Shown here: positions 1-8,551 of the stretch, in pieces
Numbering within the stretch: position 1 is the stretch's first letter
Layout of the letters: every line of letters starts with the position of its first letter
Origin: Mycobacterium sp. NAZ190054
GTDB lineage: Bacteria > Actinomycetota > Actinomycetes > Mycobacteriales > Mycobacteriaceae
Length of the DNA: 33,336 nt
NCBI RefSeq assembly: GCF_001545925.1
Contig: NZ_LMVQ01000246.1
Span: 1 to 33,336, forward strand
Direction of reading: 5' to 3'
Translations under genes and position numbers: made by a program
Notes under the pieces: model-generated
What the model saw: the letters and a program-made list of their open reading frames with translations, nothing else
Databases searched by the model: none
What the model was told of the DNA's origin: nothing

Positions 1-1
1 C

Positions 2-121
2 ACCGCGATGTCCCGCGGCGACGACACCGGACTCGGGCCGTGCGTCGACGAGCGCGCCGCGATGGCCAACGCACTCAGCCCGAACGCCGTGGTCTCCATC
101 CACGCCGACGGCGGCCCGGCC
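2..121 (+). pseudogene. Fragment of an Amidase_3 N-acetylmuramoyl-L-alanine amidase (Ami1/Rv3717-like), joined to ripA
   Basis: The first ~40 codons, read in the same frame as the RipA segment that follows, match the middle of the mycobacterial zinc amidase Ami1 (Rv3717), recalled from memory. The recognisable parts are a LGPCVDERAAMANAL stretch followed by SIHADGGPATG, whose histidine is a zinc ligand in Amidase_3 enzymes. This family cleaves the amide bond between N-acetylmuramic acid and the stem peptide. After GGPATG the similarity stops and RipA sequence begins, so the rest of the amidase fold is missing. A natural protein fusing half an amidase to the RipA catalytic domain would not be expected to work as an amidase. 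A chimeric join or a real rearrangement are both possible. The fragment continues beyond the left edge. Confidence 0.7.
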
Positions 122-739
122 ACCGGCAACCGCGAGACCGCCTGGGACATGACGCTGCCGCAGATCCCGAGCGCGTTCGTCAGCGGCGATCCGATCCAGA
201 TCATCAACGCGGTGCTGAAGATCATCACCACATCGTTGAAGGTGACCCAGGAGCTGGGCCGCAAGTTCCTGCAGAGCATCGGTCTGCTGCCGACACCGAC
301 AGGCATCACCAACGGCGCGATCCCGACGTTGTACGGCAGGCAGGCCACCGAGTACGTCATCAAGCGGGGCATGTCGCAGATGGGGGTGCCGTACTCCTGG
401 GGCGGCGGCAACGCGTCCGGCCCCAGCCGCGGAATCGACCGCGGCGCAAACACGGTCGGCTTCGACTGCTCGGGCCTGATGCTCTACATGTTCGCCGGGG
501 TCGGCATCAAACTCGACCACTACTCCGGTTCGCAGTACAACGCAGGCCGCAAGGTGCCCTCGTCGCAGATGCGCCGCGGCGACATGATTTTCTACGGACC
601 CAACGGCAGCCAGCACGTCGCGATGTACCTCGGCGACGGCCAGATGCTGGAGGCCCCGTACACCGGGTCGGTCGTCAAGATCTCGCCGGTGCGCACCAGC
701 GGTATGACCCCGTTCGTGACCCGAATGATCGAGTGGTGA
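122..739 (+). CDS. ripA: RipA, C-terminal NlpC/P60 peptidoglycan endopeptidase part (partial)
   Basis: RipA cuts the D-glutamyl-meso-DAP bond in the peptide stem of peptidoglycan and is needed for daughter-cell separation in mycobacteria. Only the C-terminal ~205 residues are present: a short linker region starting near AWDMTLPQIPSAFV, then the NlpC/P60 domain. The catalytic cysteine is at bases 467-469 (FDCSGL), the histidine at 614-616 (SQHVAMYL) and the acidic third residue at 650-652 (MLEAP). The protein ends in TRMIEW, like the M. tuberculosis protein's end. The N-terminal signal peptide and coiled coil, which normally form about half of the ~470-residue protein and keep the enzyme inactive, are absent; an amidase fragment stands in their place. 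The stop overlaps the ripB start (GTGA). The domain call is firm; the gene is truncated by the join. Confidence 0.85.
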   Translation, partial: TGNRETAWDMTLPQIPSAFVSGDPIQIINAVLKIITTSLKVTQELGRKFLQSIGLLPTPTGITNGAIPTLYGRQATEYVIKRGMSQMGVPYSWGGGNASGPSRGIDRGANTVGFDCSGLMLYMFAGVGIKLDHYSGSQYNAGRKVPSSQMRRGDMIFYGPNGSQHVAMYLGDGQMLEAPYTGSVVKISPVRTSGMTPFVTRMIEW

Positions 740-1428
740 TCGCCCTGCGTCGCTTCGTCATCGCCGTGGCCACCGCTGCCGCCCTGCTGGCGGGAGCCGT
801 CGCACCGGCATCGGCCCAGCCCGACAGCGGTCAGTGGGATCCCACCCTGCCCAAGCTGATCAGCGCCGGCGCGCCCGGGGACCCACTGGCCATCGCCAAC
901 GCGTCGCTGGCCGCCACCGCCCAGGCCACCCAGGTGACCATGGACCTGGGCCGCAAGTTCCTGCAGACCATCGGGCTGGCGCCCAAGGACGCGCCCACCA
1001 GCGTCGCGCCGGGGATCGTGCGCGGGCCCGCGGCCATCGAGTACGTCATCAGGCGCGGCGGCAGCCAGATCGGCACCCCGTACTCGTGGGGCGGCGGCAA
1101 GCCCACCGGTCCCAGCCGCGGCATCGATTCCGGCGCCAACACCGTGGGCTACGACTGTTCCGGGTTCACCCAGTTCTCCTACGCCGGGGTGGGCGTCCTG
1201 ATCCCGAAGTACTCCGGCGACCAGTACAACACCGGGCGCAAGGTCCCGGTCCAGCAGGCCAAGCGAGGCGACCTGCTGTTCTGGGGGCCGGGCGGTAGCC
1301 AGCACGTCGCGATCTACCTCGGCGGCGGCAAGATGCTGGAGTCCTCCGGCAGTGCCGGCAAGGTGACGGTCAGCCCGGTGCGGATGTCGGGGTTGCAGCC
1401 GTTCGTGGCCCGCATCATCGAATCCTGA
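736..1428 (+). CDS. ripB: RipB, secreted NlpC/P60 peptidoglycan endopeptidase
   Basis: A 230-residue exported cell-wall hydrolase, the short paralogue of RipA. It should cut the D-glutamyl-meso-DAP bond of peptidoglycan outside the membrane and act with RipA in septal remodelling. Residues 1-27 form a signal peptide (basic start, hydrophobic core, ASA before QPDSGQ). The linker WDPTLPKLISAGAPGDP is shared in style with RipA. The NlpC/P60 domain spans about residues 95-230, with catalytic Cys141 (YDCSGF), His190 (SQHVAIYL) and Glu202. Length is close to the ~241 residues of the M. tuberculosis protein. The start chosen is GTG at 736, which overlaps the ripA stop as GTGA; GTG at 733 is an equal alternative. 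Coupled translation with ripA is likely. All catalytic residues are in place. Confidence 0.93.
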   Translation: MIALRRFVIAVATAAALLAGAVAPASAQPDSGQWDPTLPKLISAGAPGDPLAIANASLAATAQATQVTMDLGRKFLQTIGLAPKDAPTSVAPGIVRGPAAIEYVIRRGGSQIGTPYSWGGGKPTGPSRGIDSGANTVGYDCSGFTQFSYAGVGVLIPKYSGDQYNTGRKVPVQQAKRGDLLFWGPGGSQHVAIYLGGGKMLESSGSAGKVTVSPVRMSGLQPFVARIIES

Positions 1429-1568
1429 GTGTGGCCTGAGGTAAAGCTGAGCAATCCGGGCGACGTCGACGGATCTCCACGCGCCTGGAATAGTTGACGA
1501 CGAGCGCGCGGCCACGACGGGCCCGCGCCGCGAGACCAGCATGTACGGCGCATGTGGAAGGAATGTTG

Positions 1569-2711
1569 ATGACCTCACCGAGTGGACCGTCGCAGGGCGC
1601 TGGAGCATATCCCGGACCGGCCCCGACCCAGGGCTACTCCGCCGGCGCCCACGCACAGTCGCCGTCGGCGCAGTCCAACGGTGGCCTGCAGAACGAGGTG
1701 CACACGCTCGAACGGGCCATCTTCGAGGTCAAGCGCATCATCGTGGGCCAGGACCAGTTGGTGGAGCGGATGCTGGTCGGACTTCTCGCCAAGGGGCACG
1801 TGCTGCTCGAAGGCGTGCCCGGCGTGGCCAAGACGCTGGCGGTCGAGACCTTCGCCAAGGTGGTGGGCGGAACGTTCGCCCGTATCCAGTTCACCCCCGA
1901 CCTGGTGCCCACCGACATCATCGGTACCCGGATCTACCGCCAGGGCAAGGAGGAGTTCGACATCGAACTCGGCCCGGTGGTGGTCAACTTCCTGCTCGCC
2001 GACGAGATCAACCGCGCACCGGCCAAGGTGCAGTCCGCGCTGCTGGAGGTCATGGCCGAGCGCAAGATCTCGATCGGCGGCAAGACCTTCCCGCTGCCCA
2101 GCCCGTTCCTGGTGATGGCCACCCAGAACCCGATCGAGCAGGAAGGCGTCTACCAGCTGCCGGAAGCCCAGCGCGACCGGTTCCTGTTCAAACTCAACGT
2201 CGACTACCCGTCGCCGGAGGAAGAGCGCGAGATCATCTACCGGATGGGTGTCAAGCCGCCCGAGCCCAAGCCGATCCTCAACACCGGTGACCTGCTGCGC
2301 CTGCAGGACGTGGCCGCCAACACCTTCGTCCACCACGCGCTGGTCGACTACGTGGTGCGCATCGTCACCGCCACCCGCGAACCGGAGAAGTTCGGCATGC
2401 CCGACGCCAAGGCGTGGATCGCCTACGGCGCCTCGCCGCGTGCCTCGCTCGGCATCATCGCCGCGTCGCGGGCGCTGGCGCTGATCCGCGGCCGCGATTA
2501 CGTGATCCCGCAGGACGTCGTCGAGATCATCCCCGACGTGCTTCGGCACCGCCTCGTGCTCACCTACGACGCGCTGGCCGACGAGATCTCCGCCGAGACG
2601 GTGGTCAACCGCATCATGCAGACCGTCGCGCTGCCCCAGGTGAACGCCATTCCGCAGCAGGGCCCTTCGGTGCCTTCCGGAGTCCCGGCCGCGGCGGCGA
2701 GCGGTCGCTGA
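1569..2711 (+). CDS. moxR1: MoxR1, MoxR-family AAA+ ATPase
   Basis: A 380-residue AAA+ ATPase of the MoxR group, a chaperone-like ATPase thought to work with VWA-domain partners in assembling or maturing protein complexes. Residues 1-40 are a low-complexity Gly/Ser/Pro/Gln tail. Walker A is GVPGVAKT at 82-89; Walker B is LLADEIN, followed by the MoxR-typical NRAPAKVQSALLEVM segment and the sensor ATQNPIEQEG. The C-terminal lid carries the ASPRASLGI motif. The start is ATG 1569, six bases after GGAAGGA (1556-1562); ATG 1563 is a less likely alternative. A DUF58 gene and a VWA gene follow, the classic moxR-DUF58-VWA order, matching Rv1479-Rv1481. The 140-base gap after ripB contains no clear terminator, so read-through from ripB is possible. 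Confidence 0.95.
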   Translation: MTSPSGPSQGAGAYPGPAPTQGYSAGAHAQSPSAQSNGGLQNEVHTLERAIFEVKRIIVGQDQLVERMLVGLLAKGHVLLEGVPGVAKTLAVETFAKVVGGTFARIQFTPDLVPTDIIGTRIYRQGKEEFDIELGPVVVNFLLADEINRAPAKVQSALLEVMAERKISIGGKTFPLPSPFLVMATQNPIEQEGVYQLPEAQRDRFLFKLNVDYPSPEEEREIIYRMGVKPPEPKPILNTGDLLRLQDVAANTFVHHALVDYVVRIVTATREPEKFGMPDAKAWIAYGASPRASLGIIAASRALALIRGRDYVIPQDVVEIIPDVLRHRLVLTYDALADEISAETVVNRIMQTVALPQVNAIPQQGPSVPSGVPAAAASGR

Positions 2712-2715
2712 CCTG

Positions 2716-3660
2716 GTGACACGCTCAAGCCGCTCCGTCGACCTGCCGTCGATGCAGCGCGGAGAAATCCGGGACCCGGCGCTGACGGCCGCGCTGCGCA
2801 AACTCGAGCTGACGGTGCGCCGCAAGCTGGACGGCGTGCTGCACGGCGACCACCTCGGGTTGCTGCCCGGACCGGGATCCGAGCCGGGGGAGTCGCGGGT
2901 CTACCAGCCCGGTGACGACGTGCGACGGATGGACTGGTCGGTCACGGCGCGCACCACGCATCCGCATGTGCGGCAGATGATCGCCGACCGCGAACTGGAG
3001 ACCTGGTTGGTGGTCGACGTGTCGGCCAGCCTGGACTTCGGCACCGCCAACTGCGAGAAGCGCGATCTGGCGGTGGCCGCGGCCGCGTCGATCGCATTCC
3101 TCAACAGCGGCGGCGGCAACCGGATCGGCGCGATCATCTCCAACGGCGACACCATGCGCCGGGTGCCCGCGCTGTCCGGCCGGATGCACGAACAGGAGTT
3201 GCTGCGGGCGATCGCCACCACGCCGCGGGCGCCGGTCGGGGTACGCGGCGATCTCGCCGCCGCGATCGACGCGCTCCGCCGGCCGGAGCGGCGCCGCGGA
3301 ATGGCGGTGATCATCAGCGACTTCCTCGGCCCGATCAACTGGATGCGTCCGCTGCGCGCCGTCTCGGGTCGACACGAGGTGCTCGGCATCGAGATCCTCG
3401 ACCCGCGCGACATCGAGCTCCCCGACGTCGGCGATGTCGTGCTGCAGGACACCGAGACCGGCCGCACCCGCGAGTTCACCGTCGACGAGCAGTTGCGCAC
3501 CGACTTCGCGCAGGCTGCCGCCGCGCACCGTGCCGACGTCGCGCGCACCCTGCGCCGTTGCGACGCGCCGCTGCTGACGCTGCGCACCGATCGCGACTGG
3601 ATCGCCGACGTGGTCCGGTTCGTCGCGAGCAGGCGCCGCGGGGCACTCGCGGCGCGGTGA
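2716..3660 (+). CDS. DUF58-domain protein (Rv1480-like), MoxR partner
   Basis: A 314-residue DUF58 protein. The family is defined by its link with MoxR ATPases, and many members carry a degenerate VWA-like fold. The DUF58 signature is clear at about residues 60-80: R-x-Y-Q-P-G-D-D-V-R-R-M-D-W. A VWA-like segment begins with LVVDVSASLDFG and an ISDFLG strand lies further on. There is no signal peptide or obvious membrane helix, so it is probably cytoplasmic or attached through partners. It starts with GTG four bases after the moxR1 stop and is certainly co-transcribed with it. Length agrees with M. tuberculosis Rv1480 (about 317). The biochemical role is unknown; a moxR1-dependent assembly role is inferred from context. 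Confidence 0.92.
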   Translation: MTRSSRSVDLPSMQRGEIRDPALTAALRKLELTVRRKLDGVLHGDHLGLLPGPGSEPGESRVYQPGDDVRRMDWSVTARTTHPHVRQMIADRELETWLVVDVSASLDFGTANCEKRDLAVAAAASIAFLNSGGGNRIGAIISNGDTMRRVPALSGRMHEQELLRAIATTPRAPVGVRGDLAAAIDALRRPERRRGMAVIISDFLGPINWMRPLRAVSGRHEVLGIEILDPRDIELPDVGDVVLQDTETGRTREFTVDEQLRTDFAQAAAAHRADVARTLRRCDAPLLTLRTDRDWIADVVRFVASRRRGALAAR

Positions 3661-3703
3661 TGAGACCGACGAATGCTGAAAACGACGAAATGACAAGTGA
3701 CGC

Positions 3704-4711
3704 ATGAATTTACCGTTGCTCGGACCGATGTCGCTGTCGGGTTTCGAACACCCGTGGTTCTTCCTGTTCTTCTTTGTCGTGCTGGGACTCGTCGCGCTCT
3801 ACGTCATCGTGCAGCTGTCCCGCCAGCGGCGGATGCTGCGCTTTGCGAACATGGAGCTGCTGGAGAGCGTGGCCCCGAAACGGCCCAGCCGCCTGCGCCA
3901 CCTTCCCGCGGTGCTGCTGATCCTGTCGCTGGTGTCGTTCACGATCGCGATGGCGGGCCCGACCCACGACGTCCGCATCCCGCGCAACCGCGCGGTGGTG
4001 ATGCTCGTCGTCGACGTGTCGCAGTCGATGCGCGCCACCGACGTCGAACCCAACCGGCTCGTCGCCGCGCAGGAGGCGGCCAAACAGTTCGCCGACCAGT
4101 TGACCCCCGGCATCAACCTCGGTCTGATCGCGTACGCGGGCACCGCGACGGTGCTGGTGTCGCCGACCACCAACCGCGAGGCCACCAAGACCGCGATCGA
4201 CAAGCTGCAGCTGGCCGACCGCACCGCCACGGGTGAGGGCATCTTCACCGCGCTGCAGGCCGTGGCCACCGTCGGCGCGGTGATCGGCGGCGGCGACGAA
4301 CCGCCGCCGGCGCGCATCGTGCTGATGTCGGACGGCAAGGAAACCGTGCCGTCGAACCCGGACAACCCGAAAGGCGCCTACACCGCCGCGCGCACCGCCA
4401 AGGACCAGGGGGTGCCGATCTCGACGGTGTCCTTCGGTACCCAGTACGGCTACGTCGAGATCAACGAACAGCGTCAGCCGGTGCCCGTCGACGACGAGAT
4501 GCTCAAGAGGATCGCCGACCTGTCCGGCGGCGACGCGTTCACCGCGTCGAGCCTCGAGCAGCTCAAGGATGTCTTCACCAATCTGCAGGAGCAGATCGGC
4601 TACGAGACCATCAAAGGCGACGCCAGCGTGGGCTGGCTGCGGTTGGGTTCCCTCGTCCTGGCACTCGCCGCGCTGGGCGCGCTGTTGATCAACCGCAGAC
4701 TGCCCAACTGA
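3704..4711 (+). CDS. VWA-domain membrane protein (Rv1481-like)
   Basis: A 335-residue membrane-anchored von Willebrand factor A protein, similar to BatA-type proteins and to Rv1481. Hydrophobic helices lie near residues 18-38 and 66-86, and a third near 311-330 precedes a short basic tail. The VWA domain lies between them, with an intact metal-ion (MIDAS) motif D104-V-S106-Q-S108, and LMSDGKE further on as the second acidic loop. It is the third gene of the moxR1-DUF58-VWA operon, 43 bases after the DUF58 gene. The family likely presents a divalent-metal protein-binding surface near the membrane, worked on by MoxR1. The function of the mycobacterial set is not established. Its 3' end faces the aldo/keto reductase gene. 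Confidence 0.92.
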   Translation: MNLPLLGPMSLSGFEHPWFFLFFFVVLGLVALYVIVQLSRQRRMLRFANMELLESVAPKRPSRLRHLPAVLLILSLVSFTIAMAGPTHDVRIPRNRAVVMLVVDVSQSMRATDVEPNRLVAAQEAAKQFADQLTPGINLGLIAYAGTATVLVSPTTNREATKTAIDKLQLADRTATGEGIFTALQAVATVGAVIGGGDEPPPARIVLMSDGKETVPSNPDNPKGAYTAARTAKDQGVPISTVSFGTQYGYVEINEQRQPVPVDDEMLKRIADLSGGDAFTASSLEQLKDVFTNLQEQIGYETIKGDASVGWLRLGSLVLALAALGALLINRRLPN

Positions 4712-4777
4712 TCAGCACCGCATGGTGCCGACGGCCGGCTGTGGACCGCCGCACCGGCGACCTGCAGGGCGCGGGGT

Positions 4778-4795
4778 CGGCCGTGACGCCGGCCG
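4778..4795. terminator. Possible bidirectional hairpin between convergent genes
   Basis: A perfect six-base inverted repeat, CGGCCG-TGACGC-CGGCCG, sits between the stop of the VWA gene and the stop of the aldo/keto reductase gene. It has no T tract on either side. Mycobacterial terminators often lack one, but GC-rich hairpins also arise by chance in this genome. Confidence 0.3.
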
Positions 4796-4796
4796 G

Positions 4797-5726
4797 TCAG
4801 TTGTTCTCCGCAAGCCCGGTGCGCCACGACTCCTGATGTACCGCCGCGGTCGCGGCGAGCACCTCGGCGAGCAGCTCTTCATCGATGGGCTCGGTGGCCG
4901 CCCGCACTGCGGAATCGAGATGCAGCGGTTTCGTCGTGCCGATCACCGTGGTGGCGCAGCCTGAGCGCTGGATGGCGAACTGATTGGCCAGATGGCCGAT
5001 GTCCACGCCGTGCCGCCGGCAGATCGCGGCGGCCCGTTGCGCGGCCGCCACGATCGCATCGCTGACCGGGACGTCGATCCGCAGCCCGCCGACGGTCAAC
5101 AGTCCGTTGGCGACGGCGGCCGCGTTCATCACCGCCGTCTTGTGCTCGTCGGCGACCGGTAGCAGGCCGTCGGTGAGCTCGGTGTTCAGCAGTGTGAAGT
5201 GCGCATAGCTGAGCACGACGTCGAGATCTGTCTCGGTGATCGCCCGGCGCAGGGTGGCCAGTGGGTAGCCGGTCATCCCGATGAAGCGGCACTTGCCCTC
5301 GTCACGCAACCGGACCAGTTCGCCGTATGCCGCACCGAAAACGCCGTCCAGGGACACGAATTCGATGTCGTGCAATTGCAGGATGTCGACGTAGTCGGTC
5401 TGCAGCAACTGTAGGCTTCGATGGACACCTTCCCGGATGCGCCGCGGTGTGAAGTCGAACTCGTCCAGCCCGTAGCGGCCCGCCTTGGTTGCGACGATCA
5501 CCTCGTCTCGCTTGCCACTGAGGGCGCGGCCCAGCCGTTCTTCGGCCAGTCCATGACCGTAGAACGGCGACGAGTCGAACAGGTTGATGCCGGCATCCAG
5601 GGCGTCCTGGACGGTCCGTAACGCGGTGGGTTCGTCGGCGGGGCCGAACACACCGCCCAGCGGTGCGGTGCCGAACGCCACCGCCGACACCTGCAGGCCG
5701 GTCGCCCCGAGGGTGCGGTACTCCAT
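4797..5726 (-). CDS. Aldo/keto reductase, L-galactose-dehydrogenase-like
   Basis: A 309-residue NADP-dependent aldo/keto reductase with the full catalytic tetrad: Asp51 (NLFDSSP), Tyr56 (FYGHG), Lys81 (ATKAGRY) and His119 (LQLHDIEF). The opening MEYRTLGATGLQVSAVAFG and the LQLHDIEF-S-L pattern are very like plant L-galactose dehydrogenases and bacterial D-threo-aldose or pyridoxal dehydrogenases, so oxidation of a sugar, hydroxy-acid or similar alcohol is a reasonable guess. Longer open reading upstream lacks family similarity; ATG 5726 is chosen because the family starts there and because it lies one base after the restored stop of the dioxygenase gene. It is the last gene of the minus-strand transport operon. 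Substrate unknown. Confidence 0.9.
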   Translation of the reverse strand: MEYRTLGATGLQVSAVAFGTAPLGGVFGPADEPTALRTVQDALDAGINLFDSSPFYGHGLAEERLGRALSGKRDEVIVATKAGRYGLDEFDFTPRRIREGVHRSLQLLQTDYVDILQLHDIEFVSLDGVFGAAYGELVRLRDEGKCRFIGMTGYPLATLRRAITETDLDVVLSYAHFTLLNTELTDGLLPVADEHKTAVMNAAAVANGLLTVGGLRIDVPVSDAIVAAAQRAAAICRRHGVDIGHLANQFAIQRSGCATTVIGTTKPLHLDSAVRAATEPIDEELLAEVLAATAAVHQESWRTGLAENN

Positions 5727-5727
5727 G

Positions 5728-6661
5728 TCAGAACTGGTCAGAGTAGTCGGCGATGTTGGTCTGCTGCATGTGGCGGCGCTGCCCCGGCGTAGTTGTACTC
5801 CGACACGCTGTGCAACAGGCAGCGGTTGTCCCAGATGACGAAATCGCCGAGCCGCCAGTCGTGCCGGTACATCAGGTGCGGCGTGGACGTGATCCGGTCC
5901 AGCAGACCTTGCAGGAACTCCCGGGTGCGCTCGCGGCCCATGCCGTCGATATCGATGACCTCTTCGATCGAGAACCACAGCGCCTTGCGGCCCGTCACCG
6001 GGTGGGTACGCACCAGCGGACGTCGTATGTCGGGGAACTCCGCCGCCTGCTCCGGGGGCAGTGGGCTGCTGTCACCGTCGGCCTCGGCCAGCCAGCGCTG
6101 CAATGTCACCCAGCTGAACGTGCACGTCATGCCGTCCACCATGGCCTTGGTCTGGGCATCGAGCATCTCGTATGCCAGATAGCCGTTCGCGAAATACGTT
6201 TCGCCGCCGGTTTCGGGCACCTCCACCGCGTACAACGTAGTGGCCTTGTTGGGATGGCGGAAACCGGAACCGTCGGTGTGCCATTCCATTCCGCGCATAT
6301 TGGCCTCGCCCACCCGAGTGCCGTCCTGGTTGACGATGTTGGACAGGTTGCGCACATCGGGCCAGTCGCCGTCGGCCGGAGCGACGCCCGCGTAGCGCGG
6401 GCCGATCTCACCGAAGATGGACACCACCCGCATCTGATCGGCCGGCTTGAGATGCTGATCGGGGAAGCACAGCAGCGAATACACATTGAGCGCCTGCACC
6501 AGTGTGGCCTGCACCGCCTCGCTGAGTTCGCTGGCCAGATCCACGCCCTCCACCACGGCGCCGAACGTGCCGCCCAGCGGACGGAAGATGATGGGGTCGA
6601 TGCCGTTGGCCGACAAGGTCAACGTCTCACATTCGCGGGTGGCGTAGGTCATCGTCGCCAT
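5728..6661 (-). CDS. TauD/TfdA-family Fe(II)/2-oxoglutarate dioxygenase, frameshifted near the C-terminus
   Basis: TauD-type enzymes hydroxylate a small substrate using Fe(II), oxygen and 2-oxoglutarate. The iron ligands are present: H128-x-D130 in MEWHTDGSG and the distal His284 in IWDNRCLLHS. Read without correction the protein ends at base 5738 in a tail (HAADQHRRLL) unlike the family. Removing one base around 5773-5787 gives RRHMQQTNIADYSDQF and a stop at 5728-5730, one base before the next start. This restores the expected Arg-rich segment that helps bind 2-oxoglutarate. The corrected span is 3x311+1 bases, that is, 310 residues plus one extra base. The start ATG 6661 has an AGGAGA site about 11 bases upstream and lies 24 bases after the permease. 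If the shift is real, activity is probably impaired; a sequencing error is possible. Confidence 0.85.
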
Positions 6662-6685
6662 GGCGTCTTCTATCTCCTGACTCGG

Positions 6686-7690
6686 TTAGCGGATTGCGGA
6701 ACGGATGCGGGGGTCGATGACGGACTGCAGCACATCGGATATCGCATTGATGGCGACGTAGGCGGTCCCGATCACCAAGGTGATGCCCGCGATGGCGGGG
6801 AAGTCGGCATTGGGTATCGACTGGCTGGCATACAGGCCCAAGCCCGGCCAGGAGAACACGGTTTCGACGACGACGACTCCGGCGAACATCGCGCCGATCT
6901 GGAATGCCGCCACCGCGAGTACGTCGTTGAGTGAGTTGCGCAGTGCGTGCCGGCGCAGAATCTGCAGATCCGACAGGCCGATGGCGCGGGCGGTCTGGGC
7001 GTATTCGGAATTGAAGGTGTCCTCAGGCGAATTGCGCAGCACTCGACCGATCGCCACGGCCGGCGCCAGTGCCACACACACCGCGGGCAACACCAGATGC
7101 CGCAGCGCGTCCAGGAACCCGGCCGCGTCCAGACCCAGCACGGTGTCCACCAACAGCAGTCCGGTCGGTCCGGTAGCCAGGTTTGCGTCGGTGACCCGGC
7201 CGCTCGTCGGCAGCATTCCGGTCCATACCCCGAACACCAGGATGAGGCCGATGGCCAGCAGGAACGGGGGCGCCGAGGAGCCCGAGATCAGCAGGTAGCG
7301 GATCCAGCCGAACCGGGCACCGCCGAGCACCGCGGCGGCGCCCAGCACGAGCCCGAGCACGAGGGCCAGCGCCACCGCGGCGATCGCGAGTTCCAGGGTG
7401 GCAGGCAGATACCGGGCGATGTCCGCGGTCACCGGGCCGCGTGTGGTCACCGAGATGCCGAGATCGCCTTGCAGGGCGTCACCCACGTAGTTGAGGAACT
7501 GCACGGTGATCGGCCGGTCGTACCCCAGCTCGTGTTCTTTGGCGGCGACCGCCTCGGAGGAGGCATTGGCGCCCAGCAGGGCGCGGGCCGGGTTGAGCCC
7601 GCTGACATGTTGGAGCGCAAAGACGATGGCGATAAGAGCCAGCAGTACGGCGACACCGAACCCCGCGGTGCGTGCGACATAACGGGTCAT
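6686..7690 (-). CDS. DppB-like ABC transporter permease
   Basis: A 334-residue inner-membrane permease of a peptide/nickel-type (PepT family) ABC importer. It begins with one helix and a periplasmic loop containing the family's NPARALLGANAS and E-L-G-Y-D-R-P segments, then five further helices. The EAA coupling loop that contacts the ATPase is EYAQTARAIGLSDLQILRRH, followed by the GLGLYASQSI-P-N-x-D-FP segment typical of DppB. Its ATG overlaps the stop of the second permease (ATGA, 7687-7690), so the two are translationally coupled. It should form the channel with the downstream-coordinate permease and the fused ATPase. The gene is intact. The transported substrate cannot be told from the sequence. 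Confidence 0.9.
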   Translation of the reverse strand: MTRYVARTAGFGVAVLLALIAIVFALQHVSGLNPARALLGANASSEAVAAKEHELGYDRPITVQFLNYVGDALQGDLGISVTTRGPVTADIARYLPATLELAIAAVALALVLGLVLGAAAVLGGARFGWIRYLLISGSSAPPFLLAIGLILVFGVWTGMLPTSGRVTDANLATGPTGLLLVDTVLGLDAAGFLDALRHLVLPAVCVALAPAVAIGRVLRNSPEDTFNSEYAQTARAIGLSDLQILRRHALRNSLNDVLAVAAFQIGAMFAGVVVVETVFSWPGLGLYASQSIPNADFPAIAGITLVIGTAYVAINAISDVLQSVIDPRIRSAIR

Positions 7691-8551
7691 CCGCGACTCC
7701 GCATCCGGGCCGCGAGCGCGTCACCGGCCAGGTTGGCGGCGAACGCCAGCACGAAGATGGCGACCGCAGGCGCCACCGGAAGCCACCACTGGCTGAACAG
7801 GTAGGGCAGGCTGCGTGCGGTCATCGCGCCGAGTTCCGGTGCTGGAGCCGGTGAGCCGAGACCCAGAAAGGCCAGCATCGGACAGGGTGATGACGACGGC
7901 GCCGATATCCTGGCTCATCGTGGCGATCACAGTCGAATAGGTTCCGGGCACCAGATGTCGGCGCGTGCGGCGGACCATCGGCACCCGGGCCAACAGCACC
8001 GCGTCGTGGTGCGGGCGGCCCTGCAGTGCCAGCAGTTGGCTGCGCACGATGCGCGCGTACAGCGGCCACCAGACTGCCAGCACCGCCAGCAGGGTGTGCA
8101 GATATCCGGGTCCGATGGCGACCACCACGGTGACCGCGAGCAGGGCAGCCGGCAACGCCATGCAGATATCGGTCATCCGCATCAGCAGTGTGTCCAGCCA
8201 GCGCGGCCCGAGGGCGGCGATGGTGCCGACCAGTCCCCCGGCAAGCGCGCTGAGGATGACGACGGCGAACGCCCCGAACAGGCTGGTGCGCAGGCCGTAG
8301 AGGATCCGGCTGGCCATGTCGTAGCCGACCCCGTCGGTGCCGAGAAGATACGACGCCCCGGGCGGCAGGAACGGATCGCCCGCGGTCGCGGTCGGCGGGT
8401 ACGGCGCCAGAATCGGGGCGCACACGGCGGCCAGCACCAGCGCTGCGAAGAGTGCGGCACCGGCCAGCTCACCCAGCGCGATGCCGCCGGCGCGGTGCCG
8501 GTGTAGGCCGCGCCACAGGCCGACCGTGCGACCGGTCATCGCGATCGCCAT
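7687..8551 (-). pseudogene. DppC-like ABC transporter permease, broken by a single-base frameshift
   Basis: This is the second permease of the importer. Reading from ATG 8551 gives a normal DppC start: one helix, the P-x-A-x-DPFLPPGASYLLGTDGVGYD loop and then several helices. The frame runs well as far as VVITLSDAG. The expected next segment, LAFLGLGSPAPAPE, is in another frame, which carries a proper C-terminal helix and ends in ARMRSRG at 7687. The whole span is 865 bases, 3x288+1, so one base is extra, located around 7872-7884. The expected full protein would be about 287 residues. The ATPase-contact loop (PHHDAVLLARVPMVRR) is also less conserved than usual, as in a decaying gene. Read as is, it loses its last helix, which would disable the importer. 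A sequencing error is the alternative. Confidence 0.82.

Noticed and set aside
8..739. A complete 243-residue gene starting MSRGDDTGLG
   Set aside because: The first part is the middle of an amidase and the rest the end of RipA; the ATG is an internal methionine of the amidase, not a natural start.
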